Shown here piece after piece: positions 50,577 to 58,404 of a stretch of DNA of 64,000 nt. Origin of the DNA: Labrys monachus (GTDB lineage: Bacteria > Pseudomonadota > Alphaproteobacteria > Rhizobiales > Labraceae); the NCBI RefSeq assembly GCF_030814655.1, contig NZ_JAUSVK010000001.1, positions 6,207,001-6,271,000 of the forward strand, written 5' to 3'. The first letter of the stretch is position 1. The number at the start of each line of letters is the position of its first letter. The notes below the pieces were generated by a model. That model was not told the DNA's origin. It worked only from the letters and a program-made list of their open reading frames with translations, and did not search any database. The translations under genes and the position numbers were made by a program.

Positions 50577-51527
50577 ATGCGCGTCGTTACCGCCGACGAG
50601 ATCGACGAACTCTTGAGCTTTCCCGACCTCGTCAACGCCCTGCGCGATGCCTTCGCCGCCGATTTCGTCACCCCGCCGCGCCAGCACCTCGAGATCGGCC
50701 ATGGCGCCCATGCGGCGACGGCGCTGATGATGCCGTCCTGGACGGCGGATGCGCCCGGCCCCGGCGCCTTCCTCGGCACCAAGCTCGTCAACGTCTTCCC
50801 GGGCAACGGCGCGCGGGGCATGCCGGCCGTGCTCGGCACCTATGTGCTGATGTCCGGCGACACCGGCGCGCCGCTGGCGGCGATCGACGGCACCCGCCTC
50901 ACCCATTGGCGCACGGCGGCGGCCTCGGCCCTCGCCGCCTCCTATCTCGCCCGGCCCGACGCGCGGCGGCTCACCATGGTCGGGACCGGCGCGCTCGCGC
51001 CCTTCCTGATCCGCGCCCATATGAGCCAGCGCCCGGTCACCGAGATCACCATCTGGAACCATCGGCCCGAAAGCGCGGCGACGCTGATCGAAAAGCTCGC
51101 CCAGGCCGGCTTTGCGGCGCGGTTCGAGCCGGACCTCGAAAGCGCCGTCCGCTCGGCCGACATCGTGTCCTGCGCCACGCTGACCCGGGAACCGCTCGTC
51201 AGGGGCGCCTGGCTCAGGCCCGGCACCCATCTCGACCTCGTCGGCGCCTTCAACCTGCAGATGCGCGAAGCGGACGACGAAGCAGCCCGGCGTTCCGAGC
51301 TGTTCATCGACACCGAAGCGGCGCTCACCGAGGGCGGCGACGTCGCGCTGGCGATCGGCAGCGGCGCGGTGGCGCGCGGCGACGTCCGCGCCACCCTGTC
51401 GGACCTCGCCCGCGGCCGGCACCAGGGCCGCTGCGGCGACGAGGCCATCACTTTGTTCAAATCGATCGGATCCGCCCTGGAGGACCTCGCGGCGGCGATG
51501 CTGGTGTGGCGCAAGATCGAAGCATAG
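50577..51527 (+). CDS. ornithine cyclodeaminase/mu-crystallin family protein
   Basis: 316 residues from ATG 50577, with AGGAG six bases upstream (a GTG at 50571 is less likely). The Rossmann motif MVGTGALAPFLIRAHMSQRP lies at about residues 135-155. The substrate region includes RLTHWRTAAASALAASYLA. Members act as ornithine cyclodeaminase, ketimine reductase or alanine dehydrogenase; the conserved acid of true cyclodeaminases appears in HLDLVGAFNLQMREADDE. The exact activity is open. Confidence 0.88.
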   Translation: MRVVTADEIDELLSFPDLVNALRDAFAADFVTPPRQHLEIGHGAHAATALMMPSWTADAPGPGAFLGTKLVNVFPGNGARGMPAVLGTYVLMSGDTGAPLAAIDGTRLTHWRTAAASALAASYLARPDARRLTMVGTGALAPFLIRAHMSQRPVTEITIWNHRPESAATLIEKLAQAGFAARFEPDLESAVRSADIVSCATLTREPLVRGAWLRPGTHLDLVGAFNLQMREADDEAARRSELFIDTEAALTEGGDVALAIGSGAVARGDVRATLSDLARGRHQGRCGDEAITLFKSIGSALEDLAAAMLVWRKIEA

Positions 51528-51581
51528 GGTGGTTGCCCTGATCGATTCACACGCCTTTCCATCCCCTCCCGGAGCCTCGCC

Positions 51582-52700
51582 ATGCCTCCCTCCCCGTCCG
51601 ATGCCCGTGCCCGCCGGCTCGACGCCGTCATCGACGCCGCCATCGGCGAGGAGCGCATCGTCGGCGCGGTCGTGCTGGTGGCCGAGGACGGGCAGATCGT
51701 CTATCGCCGCGCCGCCGGCCATGCCGACCGCGAGGCGGGCCGGCCCACGGCCGAGGACAGCATCTTCCGCCTGGCCTCGGTGACCAAGCCGCTCGTCGCC
51801 GCGGCGGCCCTGTCGCTCGCCGAAGCGGGCGTGCTGGGGCTCGACGATCCCGTGACGCGCTTCCTGCCCGGCTTCCGGCCGAAGCTCGCCGACGGCAGCG
51901 AACCGGCGATCACCGTGCGCCAGCTGCTCACCCATACCAGCGGGCTGATCTACGGCTATCCCGAATCGGCCGGGATCTCCGAGGGGATAGACCGCCCGGG
52001 CCGCGGCATGGTGGAGAACCTCGAACGGATCGCGGCCCAGCCCCTCGCCTTCGCCCCCGGCACGGCCTGGCGCTATTCGGTGGCGATCGACGTCCTCGGC
52101 GGGCTCCTGGAGCAGGCGGCCGGCGCCGGCCTTCCCGCCATCGTCGCCCGCCACGTGACCGGGCCGCTCGGCCTCGCCGATACCGAATTCACGCCGACGA
52201 AGCCCGAACGCCTCGCCGCCGCCTATGCCGACGGGAAGCCACGGCCGATCCGCATGGCCGCCCTGCAGCCGGTCCAGGGCAAGGACACCATCTTCCTTTT
52301 CGCGCCGGACCGCTGCTTCGACCCTGCCTCCTTCCCCTCCGGCGGCGCCGGCATGGTCGGGACGGCCGGCGATTTCCTCGCCTTCCTCGAGGCCGTACGT
52401 ACCGGCGGCGGCCCGATCCTCTCGCCGGCGAGCGCGGCCCTGCTCGGCGAGAACGCCATCGGCACCCTCGACACCGGCGTCCCCGGCCGCGGCTTCAGCC
52501 TCGGCTGGTCGATCGCGCGCGATCCCGCCGCCGCGGGCGTGCCCTATTCGCCGGGCAGCTGGCAGTGGGGCGGCGTCTACGGCCATTCCTGGTTCGTCGA
52601 TCCGGCGCGCCGGCTTTCGGTCGTCGCCTTCTCCAACACCGCGGTCGCCGGCGTGGACGGCGCCTACCCCGAAGCGATCCGCAACGCCGTCTATGGCTGA
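51582..52700 (+). CDS. serine hydrolase of the beta-lactamase (class C/esterase) family
   Basis: 372 residues without a signal peptide. The SxxK motif is FRLASVTKPLVAAA (about residues 66-69), with RYSVAID at the YxN position (Asn replaced, Y-S-V) and HSW-type third motif in GGVYGHSWFVDP. The altered second motif and cytoplasmic location argue for an esterase or peptidase rather than a beta-lactamase. Its end overlaps the next gene. Confidence 0.88.
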   Translation: MPPSPSDARARRLDAVIDAAIGEERIVGAVVLVAEDGQIVYRRAAGHADREAGRPTAEDSIFRLASVTKPLVAAAALSLAEAGVLGLDDPVTRFLPGFRPKLADGSEPAITVRQLLTHTSGLIYGYPESAGISEGIDRPGRGMVENLERIAAQPLAFAPGTAWRYSVAIDVLGGLLEQAAGAGLPAIVARHVTGPLGLADTEFTPTKPERLAAAYADGKPRPIRMAALQPVQGKDTIFLFAPDRCFDPASFPSGGAGMVGTAGDFLAFLEAVRTGGGPILSPASAALLGENAIGTLDTGVPGRGFSLGWSIARDPAAAGVPYSPGSWQWGGVYGHSWFVDPARRLSVVAFSNTAVAGVDGAYPEAIRNAVYG

Positions 52701-53520
52701 GCGGCAGGGCGCGGAGACCTCCCGGCTGCGCGGGCTCCCGGTCCGCCCCTTGCTGCAAGCGCAGCGTTCGCACGGGCGGACGGGACGTCCGCGCACCCGG
52801 GGGAAAATCCTCCTCGCAGCCCTGCTCGCCTGCCTCGCGCTGGCCTCCCCGGGCCGGGCGGGGACCGCCGATCCGCCCGCCGGCCTGCCGATCGCGATCT
52901 ATCCGGCCTCGGGCCGCCCGCTGGGGCTGGTGGTGCTGCTCTCCGGCGACGGCGGCTGGCAGGCCATCGACCGCGCGCTCGCCCGCCGCTTCGCCGCCGC
53001 CGGCTTCGGCGTGGTCGGCCTCGATTCGCTCGATTATTTCTTCGCCCGCAAGACGCCGGAGCGCCTCGCCGCCGACCTCGACCGCATCGCCGACGCCTAT
53101 CGGCAGGCATGGGGCGTGCGCCGCATCGCCTTCGTCGGCTATTCCTTCGGCGCCGACGCCTTCCCCTTCGCCTGGCCGCATCTGGCGGCCCGGACCCGCC
53201 GGGCGACGCGCCTCGTCGCCCTGCTCGGGCTGGTGCCCGCCGCCGATTTCCGCATTTCCATCCTCGAAATGCTCGACATCCCCTCGGCCGACGACGTACC
53301 CGTCGGCCCGGCCCTGCGCAGCCTGCCGATGGACAAGGTCATCTGCCTCTATGGCGTCGAGGAACGCGCCGCCGGCAACACCGCCTGCACCCTGCCCGAA
53401 CTCGGCCGCGCCACCCGCATCGAACGGCGGGGCGGCCATCATTTCGACGGCGACTATGCGGGGATCGCGCGGATCATCCTGCGCAGGCTGGGGGCCGCTT
53501 CTCGCTCCGGCATGCGGTAA
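52693..53520 (+). CDS. VirJ/AcvB-like virulence-factor domain protein (alpha/beta hydrolase fold)
   Basis: 275 residues from ATG 52693. The VirJ domain begins LGLVVLLSGDGGWQAIDRAL and has the nucleophile elbow IAFVGYSFGADAFPFAW and a C-terminal base in RRGGHHFDGDY. AcvB/VirJ proteins are periplasmic and in Agrobacterium hydrolyse lysyl-phosphatidylglycerol or aid T-DNA transfer. A hydrophobic leader ILLAALLACLALASPGRAG is present but is preceded by about 40 residues encoded by a family C repeat (52731-52803). The real start may therefore be downstream, for example TTG 52750 or later. It overlaps the beta-lactamase-like gene by 8 bp. Confidence 0.8.
   Translation: MAERQGAETSRLRGLPVRPLLQAQRSHGRTGRPRTRGKILLAALLACLALASPGRAGTADPPAGLPIAIYPASGRPLGLVVLLSGDGGWQAIDRALARRFAAAGFGVVGLDSLDYFFARKTPERLAADLDRIADAYRQAWGVRRIAFVGYSFGADAFPFAWPHLAARTRRATRLVALLGLVPAADFRISILEMLDIPSADDVPVGPALRSLPMDKVICLYGVEERAAGNTACTLPELGRATRIERRGGHHFDGDYAGIARIILRRLGAASRSGMR
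52731..52803. repeat. repeat family C copy within the 5' end of the VirJ-like gene
   Basis: GGCGGACGGGACGTCCGCGC with its partner GGGCTCCCGGTCCGCCCC forms a palindrome around GCAAGCGCAGCG. The right half is identical to 15651-15672. It is translated in frame as the Arg/Gly-rich N-terminus of the VirJ-like frame. Confidence 0.7.
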
Positions 53521-53586
53521 TCCGCGAAGCCGAGGGTTCATGCGGGAAGCGTCGGCGAGACGCCGATGAGCGCCGAGTTAAAGCGA

Positions 53587-53710
53587 TGTTTGGCCCGTAA
53601 CGGTTCAGGATTTGTCATTGCCGGGCCGCTTGCTCGTCCCGGACGAAGTCTGGACACCCGGGACAAGCCCGGGTGTGACAAAAATGCGCCTCTTCCTGTT
53701 ATCTCGACGC
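53587..53710. repeat. repeat family D, copy 2
   Basis: TTTGGCCCGTAACGGTTCAG, TTGTCATTGCCGGGC and the hairpin CACCCGGGACAAGCCCGGGTG match copies at 22711-22870 and 61213-61330. Confidence 0.7.
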
Positions 53711-53728
53711 CTCTGCGCTCCCAGGGTT

Positions 53729-54889
53729 CTACGTCGCCAGTTCCGCCACCACGGCGTCCAGCAGCGGGAAACCGGCGCGGGTGACGCGGATGCGCGCGCC
53801 CGTGCGCTCGATCATGCCGCCTTCGGCGAGGCCGGCGAGGCGGCGCGCGTCGACCGGGCGGCCGCGCAGGGCGGCGAGGCGGTCGAGGTCGATGCCTTCG
53901 GCGAGGCGCAGGCCCATCAGGAGGAGCTCGTCGCCCTGCTCGTCCGGGGCGAGGGGCTGGTCGTCGACGAGGCCGTGGCCCTGCCGGTCGACGGCGGCGA
54001 ACCATTTTTCCGGATTGCGCTCGGTCGACAGCGCGCGACGGACGCCGCCGCCGTCGACGAGGCGCCCATGCGCGCCGGGACCGATGCCGGCATAGTCGCC
54101 ATAGCGCCAATAGACGAGGTTGTGCCGGCATTCGGCGCCGGGCCGGGCATGGTTCGAGATCTCGTAGGCCGGCAGGCCGCGCCGCTCGCAGGTCTCGCGG
54201 GTGATGTCGAACAGCACGCGGGCATCGTCGTCGGGCATCGGCACGAGCTTGCCGGCGGCGACGAGCCGCTCATACATGGTGTCGGGCTCGATGGTGAGCT
54301 GGTAGAGCGAAAGATGCTCGGCCGCGCGGTCGATGGCGCCGTCGAGCTCGGCCTGCCAGTCACCGGGCTGCTGGCCGGGCCGGGCATAGATGAGGTCGAA
54401 GGAGAAGCGCTCGAAGCTCCTGGCCGCGATCTCCACCGCCGCCATCGCCTCGGCGACACTGTGCATGCGCCCGAGGCGCTTGAGGTCGGCATCGTTCATC
54501 GCCTGCACGCCGAGCGAGACGCGGTTGATGCCGGCGGCGCGATAGCCGGCGAACCGCCCGGCGTCGACGCTGGTGGGGTTGGCTTCCAGCGAGATCTCGG
54601 CATCGGGCGCCACCGTCCAGGCGCCGGCGACGGCATCGAGCAGGGCGCCGACGGTCTCCGGCGCCATCAGGGAGGGCGTGCCGCCGCCGAAGAAGATCGA
54701 GGACACGGTCCGCCCCGGCGCGATGGCGGCCATATGGGCGATCTCGCGGCGATAGGCCTCGACATAGCGCGCCTGGTCGACGCCGCCCTGGCGGACATGG
54801 CTGTTGAAGTCGCAATAGGGGCATTTGGCCAGGCAGAACGGCCAATGCAGATAGACGCCGAAGCCGGGGCCGGAGGGGGAAGAGGTCAT
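53729..54889 (-). CDS. hemW: heme chaperone HemW (radical SAM, HemN-like)
   Basis: 386 residues from ATG 54889; the TTG nine bases upstream is less likely. The cluster motif is PFCLAKCPYCDF (Cys21/25/28 approximately). SSIFFGGGTPSLM, SLEANPTSVD and RVSLGVQAMNDADLKRLGR are the HemN/HemW signatures, and HNLVYWRYGDYAGIGPGAHG is typical of HemW. The shorter N-terminus without the extra cysteine of HemN favours the heme-binding chaperone over coproporphyrinogen oxidase. Confidence 0.93.
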   Translation of the reverse strand: MTSSPSGPGFGVYLHWPFCLAKCPYCDFNSHVRQGGVDQARYVEAYRREIAHMAAIAPGRTVSSIFFGGGTPSLMAPETVGALLDAVAGAWTVAPDAEISLEANPTSVDAGRFAGYRAAGINRVSLGVQAMNDADLKRLGRMHSVAEAMAAVEIAARSFERFSFDLIYARPGQQPGDWQAELDGAIDRAAEHLSLYQLTIEPDTMYERLVAAGKLVPMPDDDARVLFDITRETCERRGLPAYEISNHARPGAECRHNLVYWRYGDYAGIGPGAHGRLVDGGGVRRALSTERNPEKWFAAVDRQGHGLVDDQPLAPDEQGDELLLMGLRLAEGIDLDRLAALRGRPVDARRLAGLAEGGMIERTGARIRVTRAGFPLLDAVVAELAT

Positions 54890-54941
54890 CGGGCTCAAGT
54901 GGCAGTTGATGATGGCGGCGTCAATGGCGGGGGCTGGACAA

Positions 54942-54994
54942 CCTTCTCCCGATTCGGGAGAAGGTGGCGCGAAGCGCCGGATGAGGGTCTAAAC
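54942..54994. repeat. repeat family A, left arm of the DUF559 element
   Basis: CCTTCTCCCGATTCGGGAGA onward to GATGAGGGTCTAAAC is a 53-bp arm with two internal hairpins (CTCCC/GGGAG and GGCGCGAAGCGCC). It is mirrored at 55404-55456 with about 90 percent identity by eye. Confidence 0.85.
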
Positions 54995-55025
54995 CTGGAT
55001 ATGGAAAGCACGAAATCCCCGCCTT

Positions 55026-55370
55026 TCAATCATGAAGAAAGGCAGCTCGCAGGATCTCCTGCAATACCGGGTCGAGATCACCTTTCAACTGTTCGTTTGT
55101 AAAACGCAGCACCGCAAATCCCGACGCCTCGATTGCCGCGGTGCGCTCCTCATCATATTCGCGATGCCAATCGTGTTGCTTGCCATCGAGCTCGATCACC
55201 AGTCGTTTCTCAAGACATACGAAGTCGACGGTGTAGGCCAGCAACGGGACCTGCCGCCTGAATTTGAGACCTTGCAGCCTTCTTCCACGCAGAGCTTGCC
55301 AGAGACGGCCTTCGACATCGGTCTGATTGGCTCGAAGCTGCCTTGCGAATAAACGCTGTTCGCTCGTCAT
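55026..55370 (-). CDS. DUF559 (Vsr-like) endonuclease between inverted repeats
   Basis: 114 residues from ATG 55370. PD-(D/E)XK pattern of the very-short-patch-repair-like DUF559 family: TDVEGRLWQALRGRRLQGLK, FRRQVPLLAYTVDFVCLEKR (catalytic Asp), LVIELDGKQHDWHREYDEER (catalytic Glu and conserved GxQH), and FAVLRFTNEQL. The frame is open upstream through the right-hand repeat arm, adding 37 unlikely residues. It is framed by 53-bp inverted arms that elsewhere in the window (44560-44703, 21717-21990) enclose only a short spacer. This implies it is either cargo or the mobilising enzyme of the palindromic element. Confidence 0.87.
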   Translation of the reverse strand: MTSEQRLFARQLRANQTDVEGRLWQALRGRRLQGLKFRRQVPLLAYTVDFVCLEKRLVIELDGKQHDWHREYDEERTAAIEASGFAVLRFTNEQLKGDLDPVLQEILRAAFLHD

Positions 55371-55403
55371 GATGGGGATCCCGGCTGCGCCTTTCCTGTC
55401 GAA

Positions 55404-55456
55404 GTCTAGGCCCTCATCCGGCGCTTCGCGCCACCTTCTCCCGCACCGGGAGAAGG
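55404..55456. repeat. repeat family A, right arm of the DUF559 element
   Basis: It is the inverse of 54942-54994: TCTAGGCCCTCATCCGGCGC, TTCGCGCCACCTTCTCCC, then GCACCGGGAGAAGG. The inner flank CTGTCGAAGTCTAG also matches the spacer edge of the gene-free copy near 44652-44660. Confidence 0.85.
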
Positions 55457-55536
55457 TTGATTCCCATCCGCCGCTATCCACAACCCATATCCGGCTTCCC
55501 CGTGCCTGATTCGGCTGCTTCTGCTAGGGTCCGGCC

Positions 55537-58302
55537 ATGAACATCGCTCCCCAGAAACCCGACCCGGACGGCCTGCAGCCGGTCACGCCGATGATGGCGC
55601 AATATCTCGAGATCAAGGCGGCGCATCAGGGGGCGCTGCTGTTCTACCGCATGGGCGATTTCTACGAATTGTTCTTCGAGGATGCCGAGATCGCCTCCAA
55701 GACGCTCGGCATCGTGCTGACCAAGCGCGGCAAGCACCAGGGCGCCGACATCGCCATGTGCGGCGTGCCGGTGGTGCGTGCCGACGAATATCTGCAGCGC
55801 CTGATCGCGCATGGCCATCGCGTCGCGGTGTGCGAGCAGATGGAGGACCCGGCGGAGGCCAAGAAGCGCGGCGGCAAGTCGGTGGTCCGGCGCGGCGTCG
55901 TCCGCCTCGTCACGCCCGGCACCATCACCGAGGAGACGCTGCTGGAGCCCACCCGCTCCAACCTGCTGCTCGCGGTGGCGCGCCTGCGCGTCTCCGACGA
56001 CGAGGCGCGCTACGGCCTCGCCTTCGCCGACATCTCCACCGGCCAGTTCGGCCTGTCGGAATGCTCACCCGCCGGCCTCGCGGCCGAGATCGCCCGGCTC
56101 GATCCGAGCGAGGTCGTCATCGCCGAGGCGGTGCACGAGGACGAGGCGCTCGCGCCGCTGTGGCGCGAAATCCGCGCCGCGGTGACCCCGGTCGGCCGCG
56201 ACGTCTTCGACGGCGGCCAGGCCGAGCGGCGCCTGGCGGACTTCTTCGACGTCGCCACCATCGACGGCTTCGGCAGCTTCTCGCGGGCGGAGACCGTCGC
56301 GGCCGCCGGGCTGGTGACCTACATCCTGCGCACCCAGGTCGGCCGGAAGCCGGCGCTCGATCCGCCGCGCCGGGACGGGGCCAGCAGCCATATGGCGATC
56401 GACGCGGCGACGCGCGCCAATCTCGAATTGCTGCGCACGCTCGGCGGGGAGCGCGCGGGCTCGCTGTTCGACGCCATCGACCGCACGGTGACGGCCGGCG
56501 GCGGGCGCCTGCTGGCGCAATGGCTGGCGAGCCCGCTGATCCGTCCCGACGCCATCGCCGAGCGGCAGGATGCGGTCGCCTTCTTCACCGAAAGGGCGCT
56601 GCTGCGCGGGCAGATGCGGGCGCGGCTGCGGTCCGCGCCGGATATCGCGCGCTCGATGGGGCGGCTGGCGCTCGACCGCGCCGGCCCGCGCGACCTCGCC
56701 GCGCTGCGCGAGGGGCTCGGCGGCATCGCCGACCTCGAAGCCCTCCTGCAGGCCCAGGCCGACCTGCCGCCGATCCTCGCCGCGATCGCCGCGGCGCTGG
56801 CCCGGCCGGACCGCGGCCTCGCTCCCCGCCTCGCGGCGGCGCTGGAGGACGACCTGCCGCTGCTCAAGCGCGACGGCGGCTTCATCCGCGCCGGCTATGA
56901 CGCGGCGCTCGACGAGACGCGGGCGCTGCGCGACGAGAGCCGGCGCGTCATCGCCGCCCTGCAGGCGCGCTATGCCGAGACGAGCGAGGTGCGCCAGCTC
57001 AAGATCAAGCACAACAACATGCTCGGCTATTTCGTCGAGGTGCCGCAGCAGGCGGGCGAGGCCTTCCTGCAGCCCGGCCTGCGCGAGACCTATGTCCATC
57101 GCCAGACCATGGCCGGCGCCATGCGCTTCTCGACCTCGGAGCTCTCGACGCTGGAATCGCGCATCGCTTCGGCGGCCGAACAGGCGCTCGCCGGCGAGCT
57201 GGCGATCTTCGGCGAACTGGCCGGCGCCCTGCTCGCCGACGGCGCGGCCATCCGCACAGCCACCGAGGCGCTCGCCCTGCTCGACGTCATCGTGGCGCTG
57301 GCCGTGCTGGCGGAAGAGGAGAACTATGCCCGGCCGGCGGTCGACGGCTCGCTCGCCTTCGCCATCGAGGGCGGCCGCCATCCGGTCGTCGAACAGGCGC
57401 TGAAGCGCGACGGCAAGCCCTTCGTCGCCAATGACTGCGACCTGTCGGGCCAGGAAGCCGGCAAGGCTGGGGCCGGCAAGGCTGCGGGCAGGAGCGCGCC
57501 GGACAAGAGCGCGGCGGGGAAGATCTGGCTGCTGACCGGCCCCAACATGGCCGGCAAGTCGACCTTCCTGCGCCAGAACGCCCTCATCGCCGTGCTGGCG
57601 CAGATCGGCTCCTTCGTGCCGGCCCGGCAGGCCCATATCGGCGCCGTCGACGCCCTGTTTTCCCGCGTCGGCGCGGCCGACGATCTCGCCCGCGGCCGCT
57701 CCACCTTCATGGTCGAGATGGTGGAGACGGCGGCCATCCTCAACCAGGCCGGGCCCCGCGCCCTCGTCATCCTCGACGAGATCGGGCGCGGCACCGCCAC
57801 CTTCGACGGCCTGTCCATCGCCTGGGCGGCGATCGAGAACCTCTCGGCCGTCAATCGCTGCCGCGCTCTGTTCGCCACGCATTACCATGAACTGACCCAG
57901 CTTTCGAAGAAGCTGCCGCGCCTGGCCAACGCCACCATGCGGGTGACCGAATGGCAGGGCGACGTCGTCTTCCTGCACGAGGTGGTGCCGGGCGCGGCGG
58001 ACCGCTCCTACGGTATCCAGGTCGCCAAGCTGGCCGGCATGCCCGCCGCGGTGGTGGAGCGGGCGCGCGCCGTGCTGGCGCAGCTCGAAGCGACCGACCG
58101 CCAGGCCCCCTCGGCGCGGCTGATCGACGACCTGCCGCTCTTCGCCGCGGCCCCCCGCGCGGCCGCCCCGGCGCCCGCGACCCGGCCGGACGTCGTCGCC
58201 GAGGCGCTCGACGCCCTCGATCCCAACGACATGACGCCTCGCCAGGCGCTGGAGGCCTTGTTTTCCTTGAAAGCCAAACGGGATGGCGCCAGAAGAGCGT
58301 AG
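55537..58302 (+). CDS. mutS: DNA mismatch repair protein MutS
   Basis: 921 residues. The mismatch-reading motif is [11 protein letters not shown] (Phe42-Glu44). Walker A is GPNMAGKST (about residue 668), Walker B is [15 protein letters not shown], and [11 protein letters not shown] follows. Two oddities are visible. A low-complexity Lys/Ala/Gly insertion of about 25 residues ([20 protein letters not shown]) precedes the ATPase. The last nine or so residues (AKRDGARRA) plus the stop are encoded by an intergenic family E repeat, replacing the usual short tail after ALEALFSLK. The ATPase and helix-turn-helix regions are otherwise complete. Confidence 0.97.
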   Translation: MNIAPQKPDPDGLQPVTPMMAQYLEIKAAHQGALLFYRMGDFYELFFEDAEIASKTLGIVLTKRGKHQGADIAMCGVPVVRADEYLQRLIAHGHRVAVCEQMEDPAEAKKRGGKSVVRRGVVRLVTPGTITEETLLEPTRSNLLLAVARLRVSDDEARYGLAFADISTGQFGLSECSPAGLAAEIARLDPSEVVIAEAVHEDEALAPLWREIRAAVTPVGRDVFDGGQAERRLADFFDVATIDGFGSFSRAETVAAAGLVTYILRTQVGRKPALDPPRRDGASSHMAIDAATRANLELLRTLGGERAGSLFDAIDRTVTAGGGRLLAQWLASPLIRPDAIAERQDAVAFFTERALLRGQMRARLRSAPDIARSMGRLALDRAGPRDLAALREGLGGIADLEALLQAQADLPPILAAIAAALARPDRGLAPRLAAALEDDLPLLKRDGGFIRAGYDAALDETRALRDESRRVIAALQARYAETSEVRQLKIKHNNMLGYFVEVPQQAGEAFLQPGLRETYVHRQTMAGAMRFSTSELSTLESRIASAAEQALAGELAIFGELAGALLADGAAIRTATEALALLDVIVALAVLAEEENYARPAVDGSLAFAIEGGRHPVVEQALKRDGKPFVANDCDLSGQEAGKAGAGKAAGRSAPDKSAAGKIWLLTGPNMAGKSTFLRQNALIAVLAQIGSFVPARQAHIGAVDALFSRVGAADDLARGRSTFMVEMVETAAILNQAGPRALVILDEIGRGTATFDGLSIAWAAIENLSAVNRCRALFATHYHELTQLSKKLPRLANATMRVTEWQGDVVFLHEVVPGAADRSYGIQVAKLAGMPAAVVERARAVLAQLEATDRQAPSARLIDDLPLFAAAPRAAAPAPATRPDVVAEALDALDPNDMTPRQALEALFSLKAKRDGARRA

Positions 58303-58378
58303 TTCCTGGGACCGCAGGCTTCCAGCCTGCTCTGTTGCGTGTCGCGAAGAGGCAGGCTGGAAGCCTGCGGTCCCAGGG
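58274..58378. repeat. repeat family E, inverted pair between mutS and glnD
   Basis: 58274-58332 (GCCAAACGGGATGGCGCC ... GCAGGCTTCCAGCCTGC) is followed by an inverse copy at 58346-58378 (GAAGAGGCAGGCTGGAAGCC ... GGTCCCAGGG). The first overlaps the last codons of mutS and supplies its stop. The pair can fold into a long hairpin that may end mutS transcription. Confidence 0.8.
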
Positions 58379-58404
58379 TTGTCACCTTCCCCCAAAGGCC
58401 CCCC

